A stretch of 64,000 bases of DNA from Gloeomargaritales cyanobacterium VI4D9 (GTDB taxonomy: Bacteria > Cyanobacteriota > Cyanobacteriia > Gloeomargaritales > Gloeomargaritaceae). The notes beneath the pieces were generated by a model, which saw only the letters and a list, made by a program, of their open reading frames with translations, was not told where the DNA came from and did no database searches. Position 1 is the first letter of the stretch; each line of letters starts with the position of its first letter. Positions 27,166-36,827 of this stretch are shown piece by piece. Position numbers and translations under genes: made by a program. The stretch lies in contig OV696605.1 of the NCBI GenBank assembly GCA_927797885.1, forward strand, positions 2,579,157 to 2,643,156, given 5' to 3'.

Positions 27166-27266
27166 TATAGCAATCCTATTTGATTAACGAACACAAATTT
27201 CCCAGAACCAGGGACGGGGGCGGTGCCCCTGCGACCCCTGTTCCATTCTTATTTAGGATTGCTATA
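27166..27266. repeat. family A inverted-repeat element, copy A7
   Basis: A 101-base copy from TATAGCAATCCTATTTGATT to ATTTAGGATTGCTATA, in the opposite orientation to A5. A degraded core (AGGGTCGCAGGGCGTAGTCC) follows at about 27280. Confidence 0.9.
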
Positions 27267-27349
27267 CTTACAAACATTAAGGGTCGCAGGGCGTAGTCCC
27301 ATGTTGGTTCTAAGTAACCTGGTTATTCCCATGAAGCTTCTGGGATAGC

Positions 27350-27453
27350 TACTGCACACCTATCGGAGATTGAAACAGTAATCACACGGGAAGCCCGCTG
27401 AAAGTTGATTTCTGTAAGTGTCTGTTGCGTCATTATTTAGAATTACTGTATAG
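27350..27453. repeat. family B inverted-repeat element, copy B3
   Basis: Aligns with B1 and B2 through CGGAGATTGAAACAGTAATC, GATTTCTGTAA and ATTATTTAGAATTACTGTAT. The outer ends are more diverged. Confidence 0.6.
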
Positions 27454-27508
27454 TTGACGGGCAAAAATAGTAGATTCCATCGTTAGAAGGTAGGAATTTG
27501 ACAAAAAC

Positions 27509-28417
27509 CTACAGGGGCAATGCCCGCAATTCCTGATGTTTTACTACAGATTGATTCATCTCTGATAAAGCCAAATTGGGGTCAAGGTGATGGACGGTTC
27601 CCCAGGCCGCCAGCATAAATAATAATCGCCCCAAATGTTCATGAGTGGGTTGGATTAGAAACCCCTGGAATTGCTCATTTAGGGTCTGGGGATTAATAGC
27701 AAAATCCTGGTGATCCTGACCTTGGATTTTTTGGTAGATTTTACCGGCGGCAATGAGAGCCGGGAACATCGCCATATAGTTATGCAGTTTTTCAGTTAGG
27801 GAATATCCCTGTTCCTGTTGTTTAATCGCTTCCCAATTCTGGCGTACTACTGCCACATCTTCAGCCACTAATTCACCAAACACATGGGGGTGGCGACGGA
27901 TCAATTTCTCACTAATACCAGCGGCAACTTCTGCTAAAGAAAATGTGCCCATTTCTTGTGCAATTTGCGATTGAAGTACCACCTGTAACAGTAAATCTCC
28001 CAATTCCTCTTGGATGGCGGCGGGTTGCCCCGTCCCAATCGCATGGACGACCTCATAGGCTTCTTCGATGATGTAGGGGGTCAAACTGGTTGGCGTTTGC
28101 GCTAAATCCCAGGGACAACCGGTTTGCGGATGTCGGAGTTGGGCAACAATATCCACCAATTGCCGACAGCTTTCTCCCACTGGATCAGCAAGATAAACGT
28201 GGAGGGGATAGGTAAATTCCCAGTGAGATAATTGGGATTTTTCTCCAGTAAAAATACTGGTTTCAGAGTTAAAAATAGTTAGGGGTTGGGTGGAAGTACA
28301 ATGGTTCAAAAGGGCATCTAATTCCTGAGCATGTTGAATCCCTAAAAAAAGAGCAGGTAATTTCAGTACTTGTCCCCGCTCCCAGTGATCAATAGATAGT
28401 ACATTCAAACCACTCAT
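27509..28417 (-). CDS. mazG: MazG-type nucleoside triphosphate pyrophosphohydrolase
   Basis: MazG hydrolyses (d)NTPs to NMPs and pyrophosphate, cleaning the pool and damping stringent signalling. The 302-residue protein has a MazG domain at about residues 85-185: LRHPQTGCPWDLAQT, the metal-binding EEAYEVVHAI and ELGDLLLQVVLQSQIA, then KLIRRHPHVFGEL. The second MazG half is present but degenerate, and the final RF-type motif of canonical MazG is not seen. The first 80 residues, with FTYPLHVYLADPVGE, look like a remnant of the methylase-like domain often fused to MazG. ATG overlaps the stop of the preceding gene by 4 bases. Confidence 0.87.
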   Translation of the reverse strand: MSGLNVLSIDHWERGQVLKLPALFLGIQHAQELDALLNHCTSTQPLTIFNSETSIFTGEKSQLSHWEFTYPLHVYLADPVGESCRQLVDIVAQLRHPQTGCPWDLAQTPTSLTPYIIEEAYEVVHAIGTGQPAAIQEELGDLLLQVVLQSQIAQEMGTFSLAEVAAGISEKLIRRHPHVFGELVAEDVAVVRQNWEAIKQQEQGYSLTEKLHNYMAMFPALIAAGKIYQKIQGQDHQDFAINPQTLNEQFQGFLIQPTHEHLGRLLFMLAAWGTVHHLDPNLALSEMNQSVVKHQELRALPL

Positions 28418-28923
28418 ATCCGCCCCATATCCCGTTTTAATTGTTCAAACTCTTTCTCCAATTCCAGATGCCTAAACTCCCTTTCTACCCCCTCTGATGT
28501 CCTATGACCGGGGGAGGCATGGGTTTGGGACTGGACTTGCTGACGTTTGGATTGAATTTGAGCTAGCAAGGTCTCCAACTGTTGGATTCGTTTTTTGGCA
28601 ACGGTCAATTCTGCCCAGTATTGATTGCCCTGGGTCATGAACATCCCCTGCCGCACCTTAGCCGCTTGGATTAAATCCTGTCGCCCCGCCTGTTCCGCCA
28701 ACTTCAGCCGTCCATGCCAAAGGCGAATCTGCTCTCCCGTCGCTAGAATTTTTTGCTCTAACTTTTGGGCTTCCCCCCGCAACTGTTGGAGGAGCTGGCG
28801 TGTCTGGGTTTCCTGCTCGGCGAGGGTGTCCCGTTCCATTTCCGCCGCCACGTCCGGGTTCGCTCGCAAAAAATCGTCTAACCTGGCCGTTAAAGAGGCC
28901 TCTAATTCATCCCACCAGCCCAT
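28414..28923 (-). CDS. TIGR04376 family coiled-coil protein
   Basis: A 169-residue, highly charged helical protein of the cyanobacterial TIGR04376 family. It begins MGWWDELEASLTARLDDFLR and runs through long coiled-coil segments such as LRGEAQKLEQKILATGEQIR and RIQQLETLLAQIQSK. Function unknown. ATG at 28923 is chosen because family members start at this short amphipathic leader; the frame itself is open to 29034. The stop overlaps the mazG start (ATGA), so the two are coupled. The pyrC gene runs divergently 69 bases away. Confidence 0.78.
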   Translation of the reverse strand: MGWWDELEASLTARLDDFLRANPDVAAEMERDTLAEQETQTRQLLQQLRGEAQKLEQKILATGEQIRLWHGRLKLAEQAGRQDLIQAAKVRQGMFMTQGNQYWAELTVAKKRIQQLETLLAQIQSKRQQVQSQTHASPGHRTSEGVEREFRHLELEKEFEQLKRDMGRI

Positions 28924-28992
28924 AGATGCCCTCACCGCAGGATAATATATATAGTCTAACAATTTGACCGATACCTTGCTCCAGGTTATCCC

Positions 28993-30324
28993 ATGTTTAA
29001 CAACGGTAACAATCTGTGGATTCACCAAGCCCAATTATTAGGGGAAGATAATATATTACGCCCCTATAATGTGGGGATTCAAGGGGGTAAAATTGCCACC
29101 ATTACCCTTGAGGATTATCGCTCTCAATACCCCCATATTTTAGACGCTCAGGGTTTGGTTTTATTGCCTGGAGTCATTGATCCCCAGGTACATTTTCGGG
29201 AACCTGGTTTAGAACACAAAGAGGATTTGTGGACGGCCAGTCACGCCTGCGCCAAGGGAGGGATAACATCTTTTTTGGAAATGCCCAATACTCGCCCATT
29301 AACTACCGACCAAGCTACCCTTGACGATAAATTGCATCGAGCCGCCCAGAAATCCCTCGTGAATTATGGTTTTTTCATAGGAGCTACCCGCTTTAATCTG
29401 GCAGAACTCAATCAAGTCCATCCCGTCTGCGGCATTAAAATTTTTATGGGTTCAATGCACGGAGATTTGCTTATGGATGATCCTGAATATTTAGAACGTA
29501 TCTTCGCCCAAGGTACCCGTTTGATTGCCGTTCATGCGGAAAATCAACAACGGATTACCCAACGTCGCCCCCAATTTGCTAACCAGTATCATATCCCCGA
29601 TATTCATTCAGAAATTCAGGATGATATTGCCGCATTAGAGGCGACAGAATTAGCGGTTAATCTTTCTATTAAATATCGCAGAAGATTACATATTTTACAT
29701 TTGTCCACCGCTCTAGAAGTAGAGTTTTTACGCCTACACAAACGGCCTTGGATCACTGCAGAAGTTACGCCACAACATTTACTTCTCAATCGTTCAGCCT
29801 ATCAAGAATTAGGTACGCTTGCTCAGATGAATCCACCCCTACGCGCCGCCCACGATAATCAGATATTGTGGCAGGGACTAAAGGAGGGAGTGATTGATTT
29901 TATGGCAACGGATCATGCTCCCCATACGTTAGCAGAAAAAGCCCAACCCTATCCCAAATCTCCTTCAGGAATGCCAGGGGTGGAAACCCTATTGCCCCTG
30001 ATGCTCACCCAAGCAAAACAGGGGAAATGCACCCTCAAACAAGTGACGCAGTGGTTATCTACTAAAGTGGCAGAAGCCTATAAAATCCCTAATAAGGGAC
30101 GGATTGCCTTAGGCTACGATGCGGATTTAGTTCTCGTGGATTTGGAACAGGAATACCCTGTGCGCCGAGCGGATTTGCAAACAAAATGTGGGTGGAGTCC
30201 CTTTGAAAACTGGATCCTAACGGGTTGGCCGCAAGTGACGATTGTAGGGGGACGAATTGTTTATTATCAAGGGCAATTTAATGAGGGAGTGCGGGGTACA
30301 GCGTTACAGTTTTTATCTGATTAA
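28993..30324 (+). CDS. pyrC: dihydroorotase
   Basis: Dihydroorotase closes carbamoyl-aspartate to dihydroorotate, the third step of UMP synthesis. The 443-residue length and motifs are those of class I enzymes: LLPGVIDPQVHFREPGLEHK, EMPNTRP, the metal-bridging lysine in CGIKIFMGS, AVHAEN, HILHLST and the catalytic MATDHAPHT. The first metal-ligand position reads DPQVH, not DPHVH; a Gln at that place is seen in one known branch, so I do not take it as a defect. ATG at 28993. No other pyr gene is close. Confidence 0.92.
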   Translation: MFNNGNNLWIHQAQLLGEDNILRPYNVGIQGGKIATITLEDYRSQYPHILDAQGLVLLPGVIDPQVHFREPGLEHKEDLWTASHACAKGGITSFLEMPNTRPLTTDQATLDDKLHRAAQKSLVNYGFFIGATRFNLAELNQVHPVCGIKIFMGSMHGDLLMDDPEYLERIFAQGTRLIAVHAENQQRITQRRPQFANQYHIPDIHSEIQDDIAALEATELAVNLSIKYRRRLHILHLSTALEVEFLRLHKRPWITAEVTPQHLLLNRSAYQELGTLAQMNPPLRAAHDNQILWQGLKEGVIDFMATDHAPHTLAEKAQPYPKSPSGMPGVETLLPLMLTQAKQGKCTLKQVTQWLSTKVAEAYKIPNKGRIALGYDADLVLVDLEQEYPVRRADLQTKCGWSPFENWILTGWPQVTIVGGRIVYYQGQFNEGVRGTALQFLSD

Positions 30325-30464
30325 TTATAGGTAGGATTTGACTAGAACTACCGAAAACATCTAGGAAATTTACATCGAGCAATGGGTCACATCTGCAACT
30401 TGGCTATGGCTAAGCTACGGGTATGATGGTCAGGTGCTGTTGGTTTATAACTTTTCTTATCAAT

Positions 30465-31694
30465 TTAATCTAAAATCGTGATGTTCTCTAATTCTAATAA
30501 AAGGTTAGCTAACACGATATTGGACATCAGAAATCCCTGGGGTGGGATGAGAAACCATTGGTTACGTTTTTTCCCTACCCATCCCTCCGCTTGAAACCGG
30601 CTTAATTGACGCACAATTAAATTCTCAACTAAGGTTTTGGTACCAGCCGGAAATTTCTTGAGTAACTGGGTTAAATTAATTCCCTCCCGCAGGCGCAACC
30701 CTAACATCAAACTCTCGATTAATTGCTCTTTGGTACTTAGGGGATAATCCAGCATCTCAATCGTGCCGAAAACAGCCTGCTTTTCCACCCATTTATAATA
30801 GGCTTTGAGTTGTTTGGGACGCTCAAAACGCACTTGGTCAAAATAACTCGTTGCCCCCAAACCAAAACCGTAATAGGGTTGATTGTGCCAATAGGCTAAA
30901 TTATGACGGCATTGGTAATCGGGCTGGGCATAGTTGGAAATTTCGTAGTGGTGATAACCGTGCTTTTCTAAAAATTCATGGGCGAAACAGTACATTTTAG
31001 CGGTCAATTCATCCCCGGGTAACGCTGGAGAATCTTCCGGGTAGTCGCGATAGAAACGGGTTTTGGGTTCTAGGGTTAAATCATAGACAGAAATATGTTT
31101 AGGTTGGGCTTCTACCGCTTTTTGTAAACTCAATTCCCACTGTTCTAAAGTGTGTCCTGGTAAGCCTTGAATTAAATCTAAGCTCCAATTTTCCCAACCA
31201 CAGGCTTTAATCTGCTGAATTGCCGTTTCTATATCTTCAACCGTATGGGTGCGTCCACTCACTTGCAGTAATTCTGGGACAAAACTTTGCACCCCTAAAC
31301 TCAAACGATTTATCCCTAGTTTTTGATACTCTTCCAGATGGTGAATGCCAGGCGTACCGGGGTCTGCTTCTAGGGAAATTTCTATATCTTCCGCAAAGCC
31401 AAATTGTTCTCGCAAATCCTGTAAAATTTGCCCTAATTCCGCCGGGGTTAGCAAAGAAGGTGTCCCACCGCCAAAAAACACCGAAGTTAAGGGTTGGTTG
31501 CGACCAGGCGTTAGTTTAATTTCCCAGCGTAACATTTCTAAATATTTAGACCGATGCCGGGAATTGGGTTTATCATCCACCACTACCGGGAAATCGCAGT
31601 AATGGCATTTCTGTTGACAAAAAGGGATATGCACATACGCCGCTTTGGGAGCCAGAGCCGCTCGTTTTTTGTAATAACTTGGGGGCAAAAACAT
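30465..31694 (-). CDS. hemW: radical SAM heme chaperone HemW
   Basis: A 409-residue radical SAM protein. HIPFCQQKCHYCDF supplies the CxxxCxxC iron-sulfur ligands plus the extra residues typical of HemW. SVFFGGGTPSLL and EISLEADPGT follow, and a C-terminal HemN-like domain ends the protein. HemW delivers heme to membrane targets; older annotation called such genes oxygen-independent coproporphyrinogen oxidase. The true HemN motif is not seen, so HemW is preferred. It lies 27 bases downstream of htpG on the same strand, so it is probably cotranscribed. ATG at 31694. Confidence 0.9.
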   Translation of the reverse strand: MFLPPSYYKKRAALAPKAAYVHIPFCQQKCHYCDFPVVVDDKPNSRHRSKYLEMLRWEIKLTPGRNQPLTSVFFGGGTPSLLTPAELGQILQDLREQFGFAEDIEISLEADPGTPGIHHLEEYQKLGINRLSLGVQSFVPELLQVSGRTHTVEDIETAIQQIKACGWENWSLDLIQGLPGHTLEQWELSLQKAVEAQPKHISVYDLTLEPKTRFYRDYPEDSPALPGDELTAKMYCFAHEFLEKHGYHHYEISNYAQPDYQCRHNLAYWHNQPYYGFGLGATSYFDQVRFERPKQLKAYYKWVEKQAVFGTIEMLDYPLSTKEQLIESLMLGLRLREGINLTQLLKKFPAGTKTLVENLIVRQLSRFQAEGWVGKKRNQWFLIPPQGFLMSNIVLANLLLELENITILD

Positions 31695-31721
31695 TGAAGT
31701 ACCTCTGGGTGTCTGGAAGGA

Positions 31722-33617
31722 CTAGATTGTTCCCGGCGTGGTCAGGCGGGTGAGAACGAGGCTGGCTCGGTCTAAAAAGGCTTTCATGCTTTCCGGGTCA
31801 AACCCTTTTTGCGCCATCAAAGCTAAATCGTAGATATGTTGGCATAGGTTTTTCATCAATTCCTGCCGGGGGGAATCCCCTGATGACTGCACAATAATTC
31901 CCCCTTGGGAAAGGCTGACTAAATTTTCTACCAGGGGATGTGCCATGTTCACCACCAGGGTATGTTCTTCGGGAAATTCGGCTTTTTGTTGCTGTAATAA
32001 AGCCGTCATATCCCGCAACCGTCGCAGGGCTTCCGGTAATAAAATCATCGCTGGGGGTGCTGACCCACTCAAGGATTCCGTGCGAATGGTAACTTTGGGT
32101 TTGTCCAGGTATTGCTTAAACAGTTCCTGCACCAATTCCGAACGGGTTTTGTTGGTTTTGGGGTCAATAAGTTCCGCAGACTTATTCGCATCAATTAAGC
32201 TCGCATCCAAATCCGCATCCACCCGTGTGAATTTGACATCGGTGTATTCCCGCTCCAGATAGCTAATAAAATGGGTGTCAATAAAACTATCTAGGAATAA
32301 CACCTCTAACCCTTGATTTTGGTGCAGGGCAATGTAGGTGGCTTGGGCAACCTCATCCGTAGCATAAAAGACCCGATTGGCATGGCGGTCTTTTGCCCGC
32401 TCTAAATAATCCTGCAAAGTGGTGTAATGGAATTTCTGATCCCCTGCCCCTGGGGAAGATAATTCTGCCGTAGTGCGATAGATGATAATATCCTGTACCT
32501 GTTTTTTGAACTTTTCATCATTCAAACAACCGTATTTCACAAACAAACTTAAATCCCCCCAAATTTTCGTATATTGGGCAAAATCATTTTGGTACAGTTC
32601 TTGTAAACGGTCGCCCACTTTTTTGGCAATAAAATCCCCAATCCGCCGCACGGTGCGATCCATTTGTAGGGCACTGCGGGACACATTTAAGGGAATGTCC
32701 GGGCTGTCAATCACCCCCCGCATCGGTAACAAAAATCGGGGAATGATTTCTTCGCAATGGTCACTCACATAAACTTGATTGCAAAAGAGTTTGATCTGAC
32801 TGCGGGTGACATCAATATCCGGTTGCAGCTTCGGGAAGTATAAAATTCCATTCAATAAAAATGGATAATCCGTTTGCAGATGCACCCAGAGTAACGGTTC
32901 CTCTTGAAATGGATACAGATAGCGATAAAATTCCTGATAATCTTCAGCGGTTAAATTGCTTGCGGATTCCCGCCAGATGGCTTTTTGGCGATTGAGTACT
33001 TCCCCGTCCAATTTAATCGGTACGGGCATAAAATCACAGTATTTTTTTACCAGTTGGCGAATGCGTTGGGGGTCTAAATACTCCTCTTCCCCTTCCAAAA
33101 GGGTTAAAATCACCGTTGTCCCGCGCTCGGAACGCTCAGAAGATGCCAGGGAAAATTCCGGGGAACCACTGCACGTCCAATGTACCGCTTCCGCATCTTT
33201 TTTGTAGGACAGGGTGTCAATTTCCACTTGTTGCGCCACCATAAACGCAGAATAAAAACCTAAGCCAAAATGCCCGATTAAGGGTTGGTCACCGCCTTGG
33301 TATTTTTGGATAAATTCTTCGGCGCTGGAAAAAGCCACTTGATTAATATATTTTTTCACCTCATCGGCGGTCATGCCAATGCCATTATCCGTGATACTTA
33401 GGGTGCGTTTTTCTTTATCAATGGTAATGTTAATCTCCGGTTGAAAATCCCCTAGTTCAGTTTCCCCCGCATAGCCGACCATTTTTAATTTTTGGATCGC
33501 ATCTACCCCGTTGGAAACCAACTCCCGCAAGAATACCTCATGGTCAGAATACAGGGACTTTTTGATGATGGGAAAAATGTTTTGGGTGTGAATGGTAATG
33601 GTTCCTTGTTCCAACAT
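31722..33617 (-). CDS. htpG: molecular chaperone HtpG (Hsp90)
   Basis: The 631-residue Hsp90 chaperone folds and stabilises client proteins under heat and light stress using ATP. The N-terminal GHKL ATPase domain has YSDHEVFLRELVSNGVDAIQ, SITDNGIGMTADEV and GHFGLGFYSAFMVA. The middle domain includes the VYVSDHCEEIIPRFLLPMRG loop and NVSRSALQ. The C-terminal dimerisation part is complete, ending LVLTRLTTPGTI. In cyanobacteria HtpG also interacts with tetrapyrrole and phycobilisome proteins, so the adjacent hemW gene is a suggestive neighbour. ATG at 33617. I saw no CIRCE operator upstream. Confidence 0.95.
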   Translation of the reverse strand: MLEQGTITIHTQNIFPIIKKSLYSDHEVFLRELVSNGVDAIQKLKMVGYAGETELGDFQPEINITIDKEKRTLSITDNGIGMTADEVKKYINQVAFSSAEEFIQKYQGGDQPLIGHFGLGFYSAFMVAQQVEIDTLSYKKDAEAVHWTCSGSPEFSLASSERSERGTTVILTLLEGEEEYLDPQRIRQLVKKYCDFMPVPIKLDGEVLNRQKAIWRESASNLTAEDYQEFYRYLYPFQEEPLLWVHLQTDYPFLLNGILYFPKLQPDIDVTRSQIKLFCNQVYVSDHCEEIIPRFLLPMRGVIDSPDIPLNVSRSALQMDRTVRRIGDFIAKKVGDRLQELYQNDFAQYTKIWGDLSLFVKYGCLNDEKFKKQVQDIIIYRTTAELSSPGAGDQKFHYTTLQDYLERAKDRHANRVFYATDEVAQATYIALHQNQGLEVLFLDSFIDTHFISYLEREYTDVKFTRVDADLDASLIDANKSAELIDPKTNKTRSELVQELFKQYLDKPKVTIRTESLSGSAPPAMILLPEALRRLRDMTALLQQQKAEFPEEHTLVVNMAHPLVENLVSLSQGGIIVQSSGDSPRQELMKNLCQHIYDLALMAQKGFDPESMKAFLDRASLVLTRLTTPGTI

Positions 33618-33669
33618 GGTTAAGCACCTGTTATCGTGGCAATGAGTTGATTCTTATTTTACGCAGTTG

Positions 33670-33951
33670 ATGTCATTTCCGGCAGGGGCAGTACAGGTGT
33701 GGATTTCCGGACGGGTGCAGGGGGTGGGCTATCGGGCGGCAACCCGACGGCAGGCGTTGGCATTGGGGGTCAGGGGCTGGGTGAAAAATTTACCGGATGG
33801 GCGGGTAACGGCGGTGTTTGCGGGTGAACCAATGGCGGTGCAAAAAATGGTGGATTGGTGTCATCGGGGTCCGGCTTTAGCGCAGGTGACGCAGGTGGTG
33901 GTGGCACCCTGTACCGACTTTCCTGACGAGGGTTTTGCCATTATCTCCTAG
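33670..33951 (+). CDS. acyP: acylphosphatase
   Basis: A 93-residue acylphosphatase, which hydrolyses carboxyl-phosphate bonds such as acetyl phosphate. The family motif reads ISGRVQGVGYRAATRRQALA, with the catalytic Arg in GVGYR, followed by GLGVRGWVKNLPDG-like VRGWVKNLPDGRV and a final GFAI. ATG at 33670 is used instead of the TTG one codon before it. It is a single gene between htpG (divergent) and metK. Confidence 0.92.
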   Translation: MSFPAGAVQVWISGRVQGVGYRAATRRQALALGVRGWVKNLPDGRVTAVFAGEPMAVQKMVDWCHRGPALAQVTQVVVAPCTDFPDEGFAIIS

Positions 33952-34027
33952 CCCATCCATTGCCGGTAGGGGGCGGACTCTGGTAGCCTAGATGACTAAA
34001 TTAGCGAATTAGCGATGGAGTGAAGCC

Positions 34028-35290
34028 TTGCCACGCCGTTACCTGTTTACCTCCGAATCCGTCACCGAGGGTCACCCGGATAAAATCTGTGACCAAATTT
34101 CGGACACGATTGTGGATGAATTGCTCACCCAGGATCCCCTGAGCCGGGTTGCCGCCGAGGTGGTGGTGAAAAATAATGACCTGTTTATCCTGGGGGAAGT
34201 GAAAACCCAGGCGGTGGTGAGCGAGGACTATTATCGGGATTTGGTGAAGCGGAAAATTACGGAAATTGGTTACACGGACCCGGAGTATGGTTTTTGTAGT
34301 GACCAATGCCGGGTGCAAGTGTTTTTGGATGTGCAATCCCCGGAAATTGCCCAGGGGGTGAATCTGGCTTTGGAACATCGCAGGGATGGGAGTGTTGACC
34401 CCTTGGATCAAACGGGGGCGGGGGATCAGGGCTTGATGTTCGGTTTTGCCTGTGATGAAACGCCAGAATTGATGCCTTTACCCATCGCTTTGGCGCATCG
34501 TTTAGCCCGCCAACTGGCTCAGGTTCGCAAACAGGGCACCCTCCCCTACCTGCGCCCGGACGGCAAAACCCAGGTGACGGTAATCTACGAAGATTTTCAA
34601 CCGGTGGGGATTGATACGATTTTGATTTCCACCCAGCATGACCCCACGATTGGTACCTACACCAGCAATGAGGATGTGCAAGCCAAGATCAAGAGTGACC
34701 TGTGGGAGGCGGTGGTCTTGCCCGTGTTTAGGGATGACCTGGTGCGCCCGGATGGGAATACCAAGTTTTTGGTCAATCCGACCGGCAAATTCGTCACCGG
34801 TGGTCCCTGTGGGGATTCGGGGTTGACGGGGCGGAAAATTATTGTGGATACCTACGGGGGCTATGCCCGACACGGGGGGGGAGCCTTTTCCGGTAAAGAC
34901 CCCACCAAGGTGGATCGCTCGGCGGCCTATGGCTGTCGGTTTGCGGCAAAAAATATCGTGAAGGCGGGGTTGGCGAGCCGCTGTGAGGTGCAGTTGAGCT
35001 ATGCGATTGGCAAGGCACGTCCCGTGAGTATTTTGGTGGAAACCTTTGGCACCAGTCGGGTACCGGAAAATGTCCTGCTGGATTTGATCCAAAAGTATGT
35101 GGAACTGCGTCCAGAGGGGTTAATTCAGCAGTTTAACCTGCGGCATCTGCCGAGAGAGCGGGGCGGGCGGTTTTATCAAGATGTGGCGAGCTATGGGCAT
35201 TTTGGTCGCCTGGACTTGGATTTGCCCTGGGAATATACCCAGTTGAGTAACCAATTTCGGGATTTAGCCCTTTCGGCAACGGTGTTGTAA
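34028..35290 (+). CDS. metK: S-adenosylmethionine synthetase
   Basis: MetK makes S-adenosylmethionine from methionine and ATP. The 420-residue protein has all the usual blocks: [52 protein letters not shown] and [19 protein letters not shown], with the lysine and aspartate residues that bind phosphate and magnesium. The start codon is TTG at 34028 (PRRYLFTSE follows), with GGAG 9 bases upstream; no ATG would give a complete N-terminus. It is a single-gene unit in the 3' direction. Confidence 0.95.
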   Translation: MPRRYLFTSESVTEGHPDKICDQISDTIVDELLTQDPLSRVAAEVVVKNNDLFILGEVKTQAVVSEDYYRDLVKRKITEIGYTDPEYGFCSDQCRVQVFLDVQSPEIAQGVNLALEHRRDGSVDPLDQTGAGDQGLMFGFACDETPELMPLPIALAHRLARQLAQVRKQGTLPYLRPDGKTQVTVIYEDFQPVGIDTILISTQHDPTIGTYTSNEDVQAKIKSDLWEAVVLPVFRDDLVRPDGNTKFLVNPTGKFVTGGPCGDSGLTGRKIIVDTYGGYARHGGGAFSGKDPTKVDRSAAYGCRFAAKNIVKAGLASRCEVQLSYAIGKARPVSILVETFGTSRVPENVLLDLIQKYVELRPEGLIQQFNLRHLPRERGGRFYQDVASYGHFGRLDLDLPWEYTQLSNQFRDLALSATVL

Positions 35291-35330
35291 CCAGGGGCAA
35301 ATTTATCCCAATTTCATTCCAAATTTCATC

Positions 35331-35414
35331 ATGGCACCGGCGGTTGCACCCCTTAGTTTTGAGGAATTTCTCACCCAATATGGGCAGAACCACTGCTGGA
35401 GTAATATGACTTGA
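35331..35414 (+). pseudogene. possible N-terminal remnant of a Uma2-like gene
   Basis: Starting at an ATG after metK, 27 codons read MAPAVAPLSFEEFLTQYGQ and end where motif D begins. The SFEEFL word resembles the first residues of Uma2 (DUF820) nuclease-like proteins, common in cyanobacteria. The rest of the gene is absent and repeat sequence follows. Chance similarity cannot be excluded. Confidence 0.35.
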
Positions 35415-35428
35415 ATTGTGAGTGAAAA
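35410..35428. repeat. short dispersed motif D, copy 4
   Basis: CTTGAATTGTGAGTGAAAA, directly before copy C1. Confidence 0.6.
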
Positions 35429-35430
35429 GT

Positions 35431-35579
35431 GGGCACCTCTATCAATTCAAAGTTAGCGGTGGCAGGGGTGTAGCCCCCGTTTCTAGTTTATAGTTTTCGA
35501 TAGCCTGCGTGGCGTAGCCATTAATATGGGCGTTTTAGCCAAACAATCTTCCAGTGGTGGCAATAATATAGAGGTGCCC
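35431..35579. repeat. family C inverted-repeat element, copy C1
   Basis: A 149-base element bounded by GGGCACCTCTAT and ATAGAGGTGCCC, a perfect 12-base inverted repeat. The interior contains a family A-like core (GTGTAGCCCCCGTTTC) and GCCTGCGTGGCGTAGCC. It occupies most of the spacer upstream of the ATP synthase operon. Confidence 0.85.
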
Positions 35580-35650
35580 TAAATTCACTGAGCCGCTGTT
35601 GAGATAATTGCAACGGATGCCCCCCTGGTCTTAGACTGGGGCTGGTGATC

Positions 35651-36427
35651 ATGGTAGGCACACCTATGGTTTGGATGTGGCATGGACTGCTGGGAGCGCC
35701 TCTGGCTAGTCTGGAGGTGGGGGAGCATTTGTATTGGGAACTGGGGAATCTGAAAATTCACGGGCAGGTGTTTATCACGTCCTGGATTGTGATGGCATTG
35801 CTGATTGGGGCTTCTCTTTTGGGAACTCGCAATGCCCAACGGGTGCCGCAGGGGTGGCAAAATTTCATGGAATACGTGCTGGATTTTGTACGAACCTTGA
35901 CCCGCAATCAGTTGGGGGAGAAGGAATACCGGGCGTGGTTGCCGTTTGTGGGGACGCTGTTTTTATTCATTTTTACCTGTAATTGGACGGGGATTTTGGT
36001 GCCCTGGAAGCTGATCGAACTCCCGGCGGGGGAATTGGCGGCAAGTACGAACGATATTAATACAACGGCGGCGTTGGCACTGTTAACCTCTTTGGCGTAT
36101 TTTTATGCGGGGTTCAGCCGCAAGGGGCTGCTGGGGTATTTCAAGGGGTATTTGTACCCATCGCCGATCATGTTGCCGTTTAAAATTATTGAGGATTTCA
36201 CCAAGCCTTTGTCCCTGAGTTTCCGTTTGTTTGGGAATATCCTGGCGGATGAGTTGGTGGTGGGGGTGCTGGTGCTGTTGGTGCCGGTGCTGTTGCCCGT
36301 GCCCTTGATGGTGCTAGGGCTGTTCCTGAGTGGGATTCAGGCGTTGATCTTTGCCACCTTGGCTTCCACCTACATCGCCGAAGCCTTGGAGGATCACGAA
36401 CACGAAGAAGAAGCCGAAATCGCCTAA
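35651..36427 (+). CDS. atpB: ATP synthase F0 subunit a
   Basis: Subunit a (named atpI in plastid and older cyanobacterial usage) forms the proton half-channels beside the c-ring. The 258-residue membrane protein includes [20 protein letters not shown], the [15 protein letters not shown] helix, and the essential arginine region in [21 protein letters not shown] at 35651 is one of several close starts (also 35666, 35675). The accessory gene atp1 that often precedes it in cyanobacteria is not present within this window; the preceding spacer holds repeats. It opens the operon a-c-b'-b-delta-alpha-gamma. Confidence 0.93.
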   Translation: MVGTPMVWMWHGLLGAPLASLEVGEHLYWELGNLKIHGQVFITSWIVMALLIGASLLGTRNAQRVPQGWQNFMEYVLDFVRTLTRNQLGEKEYRAWLPFVGTLFLFIFTCNWTGILVPWKLIELPAGELAASTNDINTTAALALLTSLAYFYAGFSRKGLLGYFKGYLYPSPIMLPFKIIEDFTKPLSLSFRLFGNILADELVVGVLVLLVPVLLPVPLMVLGLFLSGIQALIFATLASTYIAEALEDHEHEEEAEIA

Positions 36428-36465
36428 GATTTTGGTGGTACCGGGAACAAAACCTGGTATGGTGA

Positions 36466-36765
<300 letters not shown>

Positions 36766-36827
36766 ATGCACAGACGGAGTGGGCCTGGTGGGTGCCCCAT
36801 CGGGCCTGAATTTTGGGAGGGCGGTGG

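Noticed and set aside
28993-30324. Loss of a metal-binding His in dihydroorotase (DPQVH)
   Set aside because: A Gln at this position occurs in a known branch of class I enzymes and all other active-site residues are present.
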